The notes beneath the pieces are model-generated. The model had not been told where the DNA came from. It saw nothing but the letters and a program-made list of their open reading frames with translations, and did not search any database. The translations under genes and the position numbers were made by a program. 64,000 nt of DNA from Azospirillum formosense (lineage in GTDB: Bacteria; Pseudomonadota; Alphaproteobacteria; Azospirillales; Azospirillaceae), in NCBI RefSeq assembly GCF_040500525.1, contig NZ_CP159402.1, forward strand, positions 806,001 through 870,000, read 5' to 3'. Position 1 is the first letter of the stretch; each line of letters begins with the position of its first letter. Below, piece by piece: positions 12,218 to 21,224 of this stretch.

Positions 12218-13378
12218 ATGGCGCAGGACGCGGCGCAGGGAGTGACGGGCCGGCGCTTCGGCCGGCCGGGCGCGATTCCCGGCTGGGTCGGCTACGCGCT
12301 TCTGCCGCTGCTGAACCTGCTGGCCGCCCTCGTCCTGTCTGGGCTGGTCATCCTGGTGATCGGCGAGAATCCGCTGGACGTGCTGGCGCTGCTGGTGACC
12401 GAGGCGGTCGGCTATCCGGAGGCGATCGGCTACACGCTCTACTACACGACCAGCTACATCTTCACCGGTCTGGCGGTGGCCATCGCCTTCCATTGCGGGC
12501 TGTTCAACATCGGCGGGGAGGGGCAGGCCTATCTCGGCGGGCTGGGGGCCGGGCTGGTCGGGCTGGCGCTGACCGGCTGGCCCTGGCCGGTGGCGGCGCT
12601 GGGCGCGGTGGTCCTGTCGGCGCTGTTCGGGGCGGCCTGGGCGGCGATCCCCGGCTGGCTCCAGGCCAAGCGCGGCAGCCACATCGTCATCACGACGATC
12701 ATGTTCAACTTCATCGCCGCCGCGATCATGACCTACCTGCTGGTGGACGTGCTGATCCGCCCCGGATCGCAGTCGCCGGAAACGCGGGAGTTCGATCCGG
12801 GAGTCTGGCTGCCGACCATGGACCGGGCGCTCGGCTGGATTGGCGTCGCCATCCCGGCCTCGCCGTTGAACCTGTCCTTCCTGTGGGCGCTGGCCTGCTG
12901 CGCGCTGTTTTACCTGTTCCTGTGGCGGACCCGCTGGGGCTACGAGATCCGCACGGTCGGGCGGAACGAGCGGGCGGCGGTCTATGCCGGCATCTCCCCG
13001 GCGCGGAACATCATTCTGGCCATGGCGATCTCCGGGGCGCTTGCCGGCTTCGTCGGCGTGAACGAGATCATGGGGGTGCAGCACCGCATCCTGCTGAACT
13101 TCACCGGCGGGGTGGGCTTCGTCGGCATCGCCGTGGCGCTGATGGGGCGCAACCACCCGGTGGGGATCGTCCTGGCGGCGCTGCTGTTCGGCGTGCTGGC
13201 GCAGGGGGGCGGGCAGGTGTCCTTCGAATACCCCACCGTGAACCGGGAGCTGGTGATGGTCATCCAGGGCCTCGTCATCCTCTTCGCCGGGGCGCTGGAG
13301 AATCTGTTCAAGCCGCGGGTCGAGGCGCTGTTCCGCCGCCGCGGCGGGGGCCATGACGGGGGGACGGCGCATGGATGA
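12218..13378 (+). CDS. BMP-type ABC transporter permease 1
   Basis: A 386-residue inner-membrane permease of the BPD_transp_2 class (ribose/nucleoside type), about nine to ten hydrophobic segments. Family features are GLAVAIAFHCGLFNIGGEGQ, RTVGRNERAAVYAGI and ALMGRNHPVGI. It pairs with the second permease to form the nucleoside channel. The 115-bp gap after the ATPase shows no clear signal. The 3' end overlaps the next permease by 8 bp. Confidence 0.94.
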   Translation: MAQDAAQGVTGRRFGRPGAIPGWVGYALLPLLNLLAALVLSGLVILVIGENPLDVLALLVTEAVGYPEAIGYTLYYTTSYIFTGLAVAIAFHCGLFNIGGEGQAYLGGLGAGLVGLALTGWPWPVAALGAVVLSALFGAAWAAIPGWLQAKRGSHIVITTIMFNFIAAAIMTYLLVDVLIRPGSQSPETREFDPGVWLPTMDRALGWIGVAIPASPLNLSFLWALACCALFYLFLWRTRWGYEIRTVGRNERAAVYAGISPARNIILAMAISGALAGFVGVNEIMGVQHRILLNFTGGVGFVGIAVALMGRNHPVGIVLAALLFGVLAQGGGQVSFEYPTVNRELVMVIQGLVILFAGALENLFKPRVEALFRRRGGGHDGGTAHG

Positions 13379-14345
13379 CGCCCTGCTCGTCATCCTGCTG
13401 CTGGCCGACGCCACCATCCGCGTGGCGACCCCGCTGGTGCTGGCGGCCTTCGCGGCGCTCTACAGCGAGCGGGCGGGGGTGGTGGACATCGGGCTGGAGG
13501 GCAAGATGCTGGCCGGCGCCTTCTTCGCCGCCGCCGTCGCGTCGTCCACCGGCAACCCCTGGCTGGGCCTGGGCGCCGCCATCGCGGCCTCGGTGGCGCT
13601 GGCGCTGGTCCACGGCTTCGCCTGCATCACCCACAAGGGCAATCAGGTGGTGTCGGGCATGGCGATCAACATCCTGGTCGCCGGGCTGGCGCCGACGCTG
13701 GCCTACGCCTGGTTCCGCCAGGGCGGCCAGACCCCGCTGCTGCCGGGAGAAGCGCGCCTGCCGCAGATCCATCTGCCGGGGGTGGAGGCGCTGTCCGGGA
13801 TTCCGGTCCTCGGCCCCGTCTACCGGGAACTGATCGACGACGCCAACGTGCTGATCTGGCTGACCGTCCTTCTGGTGGTGGCGACCCACTGGGTGTTCAC
13901 CCGCTCGCGCTTCGGGCTGCGGCTGCGCGCGGTGGGGGAGAACCCCTCGGCGGTGGACACGGCGGGCCTGTCGGTCACGCGGCTGCGCTATCAGGCGGTG
14001 ATCATCACCGGGGTGCTGACCGGAATCGCCGGCGCCTATCTGTCCACCGCCCACGGCGCCGGCTTCGTGCGCGACATGACGGCGGGCAAGGGCTATCTGG
14101 CGCTGGCCGCGCTGATTTTCGGGAAATGGCGGCCCTGGCCGACGCTGTTCGCCTGCCTGCTCTTCGCCTTCACCGACGCGGTGCAGGTGCGCCTGCAGGG
14201 CGTGCCGCTGCCGGTGGTGGGGGTGATTCCGGTGCAGTTCATCCAGATGCTGCCCTATGTGCTGACCGTGCTCCTGCTCGCCGGCTTCGTCGGCCGGGCG
14301 GTGGCGCCCAGGGCCAACGGCATCCCCTACGTGAAGGAACGGTGA
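13371..14345 (+). CDS. BMP-type ABC transporter permease 2
   Basis: A 324-residue permease, partner of the preceding one. It has the pattern ERAGVVDIGLEGKMLAGAF near residue 28, then RFGLRLRAVGENPSAVDTAG and AGKGYLALAALIFGKWRPW, typical of the second permease of BMP-type systems. ATG 13371 follows a strong GGGGGG purine stretch; an ATG at 13353 six codons upstream is less well placed. The stop overlaps the cdd start (TGATG). Confidence 0.94.
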   Translation: MDDALLVILLLADATIRVATPLVLAAFAALYSERAGVVDIGLEGKMLAGAFFAAAVASSTGNPWLGLGAAIAASVALALVHGFACITHKGNQVVSGMAINILVAGLAPTLAYAWFRQGGQTPLLPGEARLPQIHLPGVEALSGIPVLGPVYRELIDDANVLIWLTVLLVVATHWVFTRSRFGLRLRAVGENPSAVDTAGLSVTRLRYQAVIITGVLTGIAGAYLSTAHGAGFVRDMTAGKGYLALAALIFGKWRPWPTLFACLLFAFTDAVQVRLQGVPLPVVGVIPVQFIQMLPYVLTVLLLAGFVGRAVAPRANGIPYVKER

Positions 14346-14773
14346 TGAGCGACCCGCTGGATTCCCAGATCGCCGACTCCCTGATTGCCGCCGCCCGCGA
14401 CGCGATGGCGCAGGCCTACGCCCCCTATTCCCATTTTTCGGTCGGCGCGGCCATTTTGGGCGAATCCGGGCGCATCCACGCCGGGGCGAATGTGGAGAAC
14501 GCCGCCTACCCGCAGGGCCAATGCGCCGAGGCCTCGGCCATCGGGGCGATGATCCTGGCCGGGGACCGCAGCGTCCGGGCAATCGTCGTGATGGGCGGCC
14601 AGCCCGGCGACGGCCGGCTGTGCACGCCCTGCGGCGGCTGCCGCCAGCGGCTGCGCGAGTTCGCCCGCCCCGACACGCCGATTCATGTCTGTGGACCGGA
14701 AGGGCTTCGGCGAACGTTTAGGTTGGACGAGTTGCTGCCGCACTCCTTCGGCCCCGACAATCTCGACTTCTGA
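14345..14773 (+). CDS. cdd: Cytidine deaminase
   Basis: A 142-residue homotetrameric-type zinc enzyme converting cytidine and deoxycytidine to uridine and deoxyuridine. The substrate loop YAPYSHFSVGAA lies near residue 24; the first catalytic part is GANVENAAYPQGQCAEASAI (Cys ligand and catalytic Glu) and the second zinc site is CTPCGGCRQRL. It is translationally coupled to the upstream permease, so imported cytidine is deaminated at once. GTG 14342 is an alternative start. Confidence 0.96.
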   Translation: MSDPLDSQIADSLIAAARDAMAQAYAPYSHFSVGAAILGESGRIHAGANVENAAYPQGQCAEASAIGAMILAGDRSVRAIVVMGGQPGDGRLCTPCGGCRQRLREFARPDTPIHVCGPEGLRRTFRLDELLPHSFGPDNLDF

Positions 14774-14788
14774 GGGGAACTGACCGCC

Positions 14789-15622
14789 ATGACCGCCGCA
14801 CGCGCCGCCGCGGAAATCCTGCACCGGGTCCCCGGCTTCCGCCCGCGGGTGGGGATCGTGCTCGGCTCCGGCCTGGGCGGGGTCGCCGACCGGATCGAGG
14901 GGGCGACCGTCATGCCCTACGGCGATCTGCCCGGCTTCCCGCTGCCCAGCGTGGAGGGGCACATGGGCCGGCTGGTGCTGGGCCATCTCGGCGGCCAGCC
15001 CGTCGCCTGCATGCAGGGCCGCGTGCACGCCTACGAGGGCAACGGCTTCGACGCGCTGAAGACGGCGGTCCGCGCGCTGAAGCTGGCCGGCTGCGACACG
15101 CTGGTGCTGACCTGCGCGGCCGGCTCGCTGCGGGTGGAGGTCGGGCCGGGGCGGCTGATGGCGATTTCCGACCACATCAACATGCTGGGCGCCAACCCGC
15201 TGACCGGTCCCAACGAGGACAGTTTCGGCCCGCGCTTTCCCAGCATGACCGACGCCTGGGACCCGACCTTGCGCGCGCTGATGCGGCGCCGGGCGCTGGA
15301 ATTGAACATCGATCTGGTCGAGGGCGTGTACGCCGCCTATCCCGGCCCCTCCTTCGAGACGCCGGCCGAGGTCCGGATGTTGAAGGTCCTGGGGGCGGAC
15401 GCGGTCGGCATGTCCACGGTGCCCGAATGCATCGTCGCGCGGCATTGCGGCCTTCGGGTCGTGGGCTGCGCGGTCATCACCAACCTGGGCGTGGGACTCG
15501 GCGACGGGCCGGTGGACCACGACCAGACCCTGCGCGCCGCCTCGGCCGCCGCCTCCGACCTGGAGCGGCTGCTGACCGGCTTTCTCGACGGGCTGAACGT
15601 AGACGAAGGACGCCGGTCATGA
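14789..15622 (+). CDS. punA: Purine nucleoside phosphorylase (trimeric type)
   Basis: A 277-residue enzyme of the PNP/MTAP family splitting purine nucleosides with phosphate. Signature segments are GIVLGSGLGG (phosphate loop), GHMGRLVLG, GRVHAYEGN, CAAGSL, and GVYAAYPGPSFETPAEVRML, where the Glu binds the base, then VGMSTVPECIVARH. It could also be xanthosine phosphorylase (XapA-like); the two are hard to separate by eye. It sits in the nucleoside salvage operon and overlaps deoC by 4 bp. Confidence 0.93.
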   Translation: MTAARAAAEILHRVPGFRPRVGIVLGSGLGGVADRIEGATVMPYGDLPGFPLPSVEGHMGRLVLGHLGGQPVACMQGRVHAYEGNGFDALKTAVRALKLAGCDTLVLTCAAGSLRVEVGPGRLMAISDHINMLGANPLTGPNEDSFGPRFPSMTDAWDPTLRALMRRRALELNIDLVEGVYAAYPGPSFETPAEVRMLKVLGADAVGMSTVPECIVARHCGLRVVGCAVITNLGVGLGDGPVDHDQTLRAASAAASDLERLLTGFLDGLNVDEGRRS

Positions 15623-16509
15623 AACTTCCCGCCGATCTGCAACGGGTGCTCGACACCGCGACCACCGCCAAGGCCGACGCCAAGGGGGCCGGCCGCGCCG
15701 TCGGCCTGCTCGACCTGACCAGCCTGAACGACGACGACACCGACCAGACGGTGGAGGCCCTGTGCAAGCGCGCCGTCACCCCCGCCGGCAAGGTCGCCGC
15801 GGTGTGCGTCTGGCCGCGCTTCGTCAAGACCGCGCGCAAGGCGCTGAAGGGCAGCGGCGTGAAGATCGCCACGGTCGTCAACTTCCCCTCGGGCGAGGCC
15901 GACGCGGCCACCGTGGCGGCGGAGACCAGGGCGGCCATCAAGGACGGCGCGCAGGAAATCGACGTGGTGCTTCCCTACCGCGCCTTCATCGACGGCGCCC
16001 GCACCCAGCCGATGAACGTGATCCGCGCCTGCCGCGAGGCCTGCGGGACCGACGTGACGATGAAGGTGATCCTGGAATCCGGCTGCTTCCCCGATCCGGA
16101 ACTGCTGGCCTGGGCCGCCCGCGATTCCATCGCCGCCGGGGCGGATTTCCTGAAGACCTCCACCGGCAAGGTGCAGCCCGCGGCGACGCTGGAGGCGGCG
16201 GCGCTGCTGCTGCACGTCATCCACGAGTCGGGCAAGCCGGTGGGCTTCAAGGCGGCGGGCGGCATCCGCGACGCCGACGGGGCGGCGGCCTTCCTGGCGC
16301 TCGCCACCGCGATCCAGGGCAAGGGATGGGCCAAGCCGGAGACCTTCCGCTTCGGCGCGTCGGCGCTGCTGGACTCGCTGCTCGCCGCCGCCGGCCATGG
16401 TGGTGGCGGCAAGGACGGCAAGGGTGACGGCAAGGACGGCAAGAGTGAGGGCAAGGGTGACGGAAAGGGCGGCGGCGCGGTTGCCCAGCCGGCCGCCGCC
16501 GGCTATTGA
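15619..16509 (+). CDS. deoC: Deoxyribose-phosphate aldolase with Lys/Gly/Asp-rich tail
   Basis: A 296-residue class I aldolase that cleaves 2-deoxyribose-5-phosphate to glyceraldehyde-3-phosphate and acetaldehyde. The barrel shows LLDLTSLNDDDT, VCVWPRFV, VVNFPSG, EIDVVLPYRAF (catalytic Asp), MKVILESG, DFLKTSTGK (Schiff-base Lys) and VGFKAAGGIR (catalytic Lys). After the normal end it carries about 35 extra residues, GHGGGGKDGKGDGKDGKSEG and onward, a hydrophilic repeat of the KDGKGDGK type. The ATG overlaps the punA stop. Confidence 0.95.
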   Translation: MKLPADLQRVLDTATTAKADAKGAGRAVGLLDLTSLNDDDTDQTVEALCKRAVTPAGKVAAVCVWPRFVKTARKALKGSGVKIATVVNFPSGEADAATVAAETRAAIKDGAQEIDVVLPYRAFIDGARTQPMNVIRACREACGTDVTMKVILESGCFPDPELLAWAARDSIAAGADFLKTSTGKVQPAATLEAAALLLHVIHESGKPVGFKAAGGIRDADGAAAFLALATAIQGKGWAKPETFRFGASALLDSLLAAAGHGGGGKDGKGDGKDGKSEGKGDGKGGGAVAQPAAAGY

Positions 16510-16546
16510 TCCGCGCGACGGACTCGACCACGGAACGGACGCACGG

Positions 16547-17869
16547 ATGCTTCCCCAGGAACTGATTCGCAGGAAGCGCGACGGCGCACGCCTGGACGCG
16601 GCGGAGATCGGCGCCTTCGTGCGCGGCATCACCGACGGCTCCGTCAGCGAAGGGCAGGCGGCGGCCTTCGCCATGGCCGTGTTCTTCCGCGGCATGACGC
16701 TGGAGGAGCGGGTGGCCCTGACGCTGGCCATGCGGGATTCCGGGACGGTGATGCGCTGGGACCATCTGGACCTGTCCGGCCCGGTGGTGGACAAGCATTC
16801 GACCGGCGGCGTCGGCGACAAGGTCAGCCTGATCCTCGCGCCGGCGCTGGCCGCCTGCGGCGGCTTCGTGCCGATGGTGTCGGGGCGCGGGCTGGGCCAC
16901 ACCGGCGGCACGCTCGACAAGTTCGAGAGCATTCCCGGCTACCGCGCCAAGCCCGACCGGGCGACGCTGGAGCGGGTGGTCAAGGAGGTCGGCTGCGCGG
17001 TGATCGGCGCCACCGACGACATTGCGCCCGCCGACCGCCGGCTCTACGCCATCCGCGACGTGACGGCGACGGTGGAGACCATCGACCTCATCACCGCCTC
17101 CATCCTGTCGAAGAAGTTGGCGGCGGGGCTGGACGCGCTGGTGATGGACGTGAAGTTCGGCTCCGGCGCCTTCCTGCCCGACATCGCCAAGGCGCGGGAA
17201 CTGGCCGGCAGCCTCGTCACAGTGGCGGAGGGGGCCGGCCTGCCCACCGTCGCCCTGCTGACCGACATGAACGAGGTGCTGGGCCGGACCGCCGGCAACG
17301 CGCTGGAAATGCGGGAGTGCATCGACATCCTGCGCGGCGGCAAGGCCGACCCGCGGCTCTACGAGGTCACCGCGGCCCAGGCCGCCGAGTTGCTGGTGCT
17401 GGCCGGGCTGGCCCCCGACGCCGCCGCCGGCCGCGCCCGCTTCGACGAGGCGATGGCGAGCGGGCGGGCGGCCGAGCGCTTCGCCCGCATGGTCCACGCG
17501 CTGGGCGGCCCGGCCGACCTGCTGGACGCGCCGGACCGCCATCTGGAGGCCGCCCCGGTCGTTCAGCCGGTCTTCGCCGAGCGGGCCGGCGTGGTGGCGG
17601 CCATCGACGTGCGGGCGGTCGGCATCGCCGTGGTGGCCCTGGGCGGCGGGCGGACCAAGACGACCGATCCCATCGATTTCGCCGTGGGGCTGGCCGACGT
17701 CGCCGGGCTGGGCGCTTCGGTGGGGCCGGCGGATCGCCCGCTCGCCGTGGTCCACGCCCGCAGCGCGGCGCAGGCGGAGGACGCGGCGGCTCTGCTCCGT
17801 CGCGCCTTCACGGTGGCCGACACCGCCCCGCCGGCCGGGCCGCTGATCGCCGACCGCATCCGGCTGTAG
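16547..17869 (+). CDS. deoA: Thymidine phosphorylase
   Basis: A 440-residue enzyme, standard length, converting thymidine and phosphate to thymine and deoxyribose-1-phosphate. The start MLPQELIRRKRDG aligns with family N-termini. The conserved segment is VDKHSTGGVGDKVSLILAP near residue 82, followed by SGRGLGHTGGTLDK and LSKKLAAGLDALVMDVKFGSGAF. It is the last gene of the nucleoside operon. Without a phosphopentomutase (deoB) in the window, deoxyribose-1-phosphate must be handled by an enzyme encoded elsewhere. Confidence 0.96.
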   Translation: MLPQELIRRKRDGARLDAAEIGAFVRGITDGSVSEGQAAAFAMAVFFRGMTLEERVALTLAMRDSGTVMRWDHLDLSGPVVDKHSTGGVGDKVSLILAPALAACGGFVPMVSGRGLGHTGGTLDKFESIPGYRAKPDRATLERVVKEVGCAVIGATDDIAPADRRLYAIRDVTATVETIDLITASILSKKLAAGLDALVMDVKFGSGAFLPDIAKARELAGSLVTVAEGAGLPTVALLTDMNEVLGRTAGNALEMRECIDILRGGKADPRLYEVTAAQAAELLVLAGLAPDAAAGRARFDEAMASGRAAERFARMVHALGGPADLLDAPDRHLEAAPVVQPVFAERAGVVAAIDVRAVGIAVVALGGGRTKTTDPIDFAVGLADVAGLGASVGPADRPLAVVHARSAAQAEDAAALLRRAFTVADTAPPAGPLIADRIRL

Positions 17870-17881
17870 GAAGCGGGGCCA

Positions 17882-19945
17882 TCACGCGGCGTGGCGTCCG
17901 GCCTCGGCGTGCCGCGCCCGCACCGGTCCGACCAGGGCCTCCGCGGCGAGGCGGCCCGAGATGACGCAGGCCTCCACCCCGGCACCGGGGAAGACGCCGC
18001 CGCCGGCCAGCAGCAGGCCGGGCACCGGCGATTTCGCGGGAAGCGCCGGATCGGTGCCGTAGATCGCGCCCTCCGTCGTGTGGGCGTAGCGGGCGAAGGT
18101 GGCGGCGCTGGCCTCCTGCCGGTGCAGGATGTGGCGCCCCAGATCCGGGATGACGGCCGAGGCCGCGGCGATCATCGCATCGCCCCGCCGCCTCTTCCGC
18201 GCGCGGTAGTCGGGAGCGGAGCGGTCCCAGGCGCCGCCCGCCGGGTCCAGCCGCATCAGCGTCAGCGCCGCGCAGCCCGGTGGCGCCAGGGTGGCGTCAT
18301 GGGCGGAGGGCAGGGCCAGCGCCATCCCCGCGTCGTTCAGAAACGTCATCGCCGGCAGGTCGGGACGGATGTCCAGCGCCAGCGTGACCAGGAAGGCGGA
18401 CGTCGAGGGGCGCAGCGCCCGGCCGTGCTCCACGCAGGCGGCGGGAAGGTGTTCCGCCCCCACCAGCTCAAGCAGGGTCCGCCGGGCGTCGGCGTTGGAG
18501 ATCACCGCGGAGGCGGCGATGCATTCCCCGTCCATGGTTTCGACCCCGGCGGCGCGGCCGTCCTCGATCAGGATGCGGCGGACCGGGGTGCGCAGCCGAA
18601 CCTCGCCGCCCCTGGCGCGGATCGCCTCGACCAGCGCGTCCGCCAGCCGCTGCGATCCGCCCTCTGGATAGGCGCCCCCGTCGAAGACATAGCCGAAGAT
18701 CGGCGCCATCTGGGTGGCGCCCAGCCGCTCCGGCCGATCCGACAGGTACCCGGTCAGGCTGGACAGAAGCGCGCGGGCTCCGGCGTCCGGCACATAATGC
18801 TCCAGCATCTCCAGAAAGCCGCGGTCCTGCCAGCGGAAGGCCTGCGGGCATTCCAGCGGGTAGGCGCGCATCGCCGCGACGCTGCGCGGGATGTGGGGAA
18901 GGCCGGTCTCGGCGCAGCCGCGGTAGAGGTCGCGGTAAACCCCGCGCATCTCCTCCAGGAAGGCGGCGGCTCCGGCGGCGCTGCCGGGGTGCTCCCGCGC
19001 GATCAGGGCGGCCAGACCCTCGGCGTCGCCGGGCAGGGGCTGAAGGACGCCGTTCCGGACGATGCCGCGGTTGACCGGCTGCCAGCGCACGCGCTCCGCT
19101 ACGCCGACCGTGCGCAGCAGATGCCCGACCGGCCCCTCCGGACGGGTGCCGCTGACGTCGTGCACACCGGCGTCGAAGATGAAGCGCCCGGCCGTCCCGT
19201 CGCGCAGCCGCACCTTGCGCTCCCAGGATGAGCAGTGGCCGCCCGGACGGTCGTGCGCCTCCAGGACGGTGACGCGGACCCCGGCCTCCGCCAGCAAGGC
19301 CGCCGCCGCCATCCCGCCGATGCCGGCCCCGACGACAACCACGCCGTCCTTTGCCGATCCCTGTCCAAGAACGGCGGGCGCGGGCCAGGGGTGGGGCTCC
19401 CGCTCGGCCAGCCGGCGGGCGACGGCCCGGTTGACCAGCCAGTCCGGCAGACGGCGGTTCGCCAGCAGGCCGGCCAGCGTGGCGAGGGCGGAGGTGGCGA
19501 CGCCGACCTCCGTCGCGACGGCGAAGCCGGCGGCGCCGGCCAGGAAGACCGCCCCCCACAGCGCGGTGAGCGCCTTGTTGACGGCGACGAACGGCGGCAG
19601 ATGCCACAGGCCGGCCGGCGTCGTCTCGCGGGCGTAGGGCAGGGTGAAGGGGCGGCCCAGAGCGAGCGAGGCGAAGGCCATGCCGGCCAGGGCGAGATGG
19701 ACGACCACGCCCGTATGCTCCAGCCGCCCGCCGAGGAGCAGCGCGGCGAAGACGGCGGCGGCGACCAGTTCCGGCGCCTTCGGCGAACCACTCCGCCAAC
19801 CCTGGGCGCAGAGCGCCAGGCTGAGCAGCAGCGCCGCCAGCGCGGCGGCCGGATGACCCGCCGGTTGAAGAAGGCCGAAGGCGATCCAGGGCGCGACGCC
19901 GGCAAGGATGCGGATCGGTTGGGGGATCGGTTTGGACGGGAGCAT
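17882..19945 (-). CDS. Membrane-anchored CrtI-like FAD oxidoreductase
   Basis: A 687-residue fusion. Residues about 10-170 form a membrane domain with five or six hydrophobic segments. From about 200 a NAD(P)/FAD-dependent oxidoreductase domain begins: VVVVGAGIGGMAAAALLAEAG (GxGxxG near 206-211), the FAD-binding EAHDRPGGHCSSWE, FIFDAGVHDVSG, and near the C-terminus a GAGVEACVISGRLAAEAL motif. This resembles phytoene desaturase/carotenoid isomerase-type enzymes; the substrate is unknown and no carotenoid genes flank it. ATG 19945 has AAGGG 8-12 nt upstream. An IS630 element begins 44 bp upstream of the start. Confidence 0.85.
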   Translation of the reverse strand: MLPSKPIPQPIRILAGVAPWIAFGLLQPAGHPAAALAALLLSLALCAQGWRSGSPKAPELVAAAVFAALLLGGRLEHTGVVVHLALAGMAFASLALGRPFTLPYARETTPAGLWHLPPFVAVNKALTALWGAVFLAGAAGFAVATEVGVATSALATLAGLLANRRLPDWLVNRAVARRLAEREPHPWPAPAVLGQGSAKDGVVVVGAGIGGMAAAALLAEAGVRVTVLEAHDRPGGHCSSWERKVRLRDGTAGRFIFDAGVHDVSGTRPEGPVGHLLRTVGVAERVRWQPVNRGIVRNGVLQPLPGDAEGLAALIAREHPGSAAGAAAFLEEMRGVYRDLYRGCAETGLPHIPRSVAAMRAYPLECPQAFRWQDRGFLEMLEHYVPDAGARALLSSLTGYLSDRPERLGATQMAPIFGYVFDGGAYPEGGSQRLADALVEAIRARGGEVRLRTPVRRILIEDGRAAGVETMDGECIAASAVISNADARRTLLELVGAEHLPAACVEHGRALRPSTSAFLVTLALDIRPDLPAMTFLNDAGMALALPSAHDATLAPPGCAALTLMRLDPAGGAWDRSAPDYRARKRRRGDAMIAAASAVIPDLGRHILHRQEASAATFARYAHTTEGAIYGTDPALPAKSPVPGLLLAGGGVFPGAGVEACVISGRLAAEALVGPVRARHAEAGRHAA

Positions 19946-19988
19946 GGCGGACCCTTGCGGTGATGGGGACGTCCGCCAGACTGTCCTA

Positions 19989-20012
19989 AAGCGGATTGTC
20001 GCTGAGTATAGA
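19989..20012 (+). repeat. IS630 left terminal inverted repeat
   Basis: Begins AAGCGGATT directly after the TA at 19987-19988. It matches the right end imperfectly over about 25 bp. Confidence 0.85.
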
Positions 20013-20069
20013 CGGAATTTTGGCTGGCCTGAGCGGTTGGAGGAAGACACAGCTGAAGGACCGCGCGCC

Positions 20070-21034
20070 ATGGGCCAGCCATATTCCTCCGATCTGCGCG
20101 AACGGGTTCTGCTGGCTTATGAGCGCCACGAGGGCGGCCCCGAGTTGCTGGCGCGGCGCTTCCAGATCAGCCGAGCCTGCGCGTACAACTGGGTGCGGGC
20201 CGCACGCCTTGAGGGGCGGCGGGTCGCCAAGCCGCATGCCGGCGGCGTACCAGCCAAACTGGACGCGGAGGGCGTGAGCGTGCTGCGGGCCTTGGTGCGG
20301 GAGGATAATGACGCGACACTGGCACAGTACCGCGACCGGTTGGCCGCACGCACCGGCATCGCGCTGAGCCCGGCGGTGGTGTGCCGCACCTTGAAGCGGC
20401 TGGGGTTGGCGCGCAAAAAAAGACGCTGAGGGCCAGCGAGCAAGAGCGCGCGGATATCGCCGCGGAACGCGCGGCCTACCGGGACGATGCGGTGGTCCAT
20501 GAACCGGCGCGTTTGGTTTTCCTCGATGAAACCGGCATCAACACCCAGATGACGCCCACCCAGGCCCGGGCGCCGCGCGGCCAGCGGGCGCTCGGATCCG
20601 TGCCCTGTGGGTCGTGGCACCGCGTCACGGTGCTCGGGGCGTTGAGCGCCGAAGGCATGCTGGCCGCCATGAGCATCGAGGCGTCCACCTCCTCGGCCGT
20701 GTTTCTCGCCTTTGTCGAGCAGGTGCTCTTGCCCGTGCTTCGGCGCGACAAACCCGGCGCCGTGGTCGTGATGGACAACCTTTCCGCTCACAAGCGGGCC
20801 GATATCCTCGCCGCCTTTGAGACGGCGGGGATCCGTGTCCGCTTCCTCCCGCGCTACTCGCCCGACCTCTCGCCCATCGAGCCCGGCTGGGCCAAGCTCA
20901 AAGGAATCCTGCGCGCCAAGGAAGCCCGCACCGTCGAGGCCCTCAACGAGGAACTCGGCCCAGCCCTCAATGCGATCACCGCTACCGACGCCAAAGCGTG
21001 GTTTAAGCTATGCGGCTACCCGAATCTAAACTGA
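20070..21034 (+). CDS. IS630 transposase, two frames joined by a -1 frameshift
   Basis: The first frame (20070-20429) encodes a helix-turn-helix domain: SDLRERVLLAYERHEGG and LARRFQISRACAYNWVRA. The second frame, open through the join to 21034, carries the DDE domain: FLDETGIN, VVVMDNLSAHK and SPDLSPIEPGWAKLK. The frames meet at a run of seven A at 20415-20421; a -1 slip there gives one product of about 320 residues. Frameshifting or transcriptional slippage on A-runs is known for IS630 members, so the element may be active rather than broken. GAAGGA precedes the ATG at 20070. Confidence 0.9.
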
Positions 21035-21048
21035 ACCGAAATCCGCTT
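21024..21048 (-). repeat. IS630 right terminal inverted repeat
   Basis: On the minus strand it begins AAGCGGATT and is followed outward by TA at 21049-21050, mirroring the left end. Confidence 0.85.
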
Positions 21049-21224
21049 TAGGCACCGGACGGGGCCAGCGCCGATCCGCGAAAGGCCGGGTCCGCTTCGC
21101 CAAACGCCCGTCCGGCGATTCACGAAGCGTGAAACGCCGGCGCTTTCCACAGGCGAAGCGGCGCGGGCCAGACCTGCGGTTGCGGCATTGGGCAGCGTCA
21201 TGGTTGCTCAGATACTGTGCAATC

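Larger units (their letters stand above)
19989..21048 (+). mobile_element. IS630-family insertion sequence
   Basis: A complete 1060-bp element flanked on both sides by TA (19987-19988 and 21049-21050), the target dinucleotide duplicated by IS630/Tc1-mariner elements. Terminal inverted repeats begin AAGCGGATT on both ends and continue imperfectly for about 25 bp. It carries one transposase gene in two overlapping frames. Joining the flanks at one TA gives an uninterrupted intergenic sequence. It lies just upstream of the CrtI-like oxidoreductase gene, between it and any original promoter. Confidence 0.93.

Noticed and set aside
20427..20429. Transposase called a pseudogene because of the early stop
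   Set aside because: The A7 run just before the stop, the intact catalytic triad in the shifted frame and intact ends fit programmed slippage better than decay.
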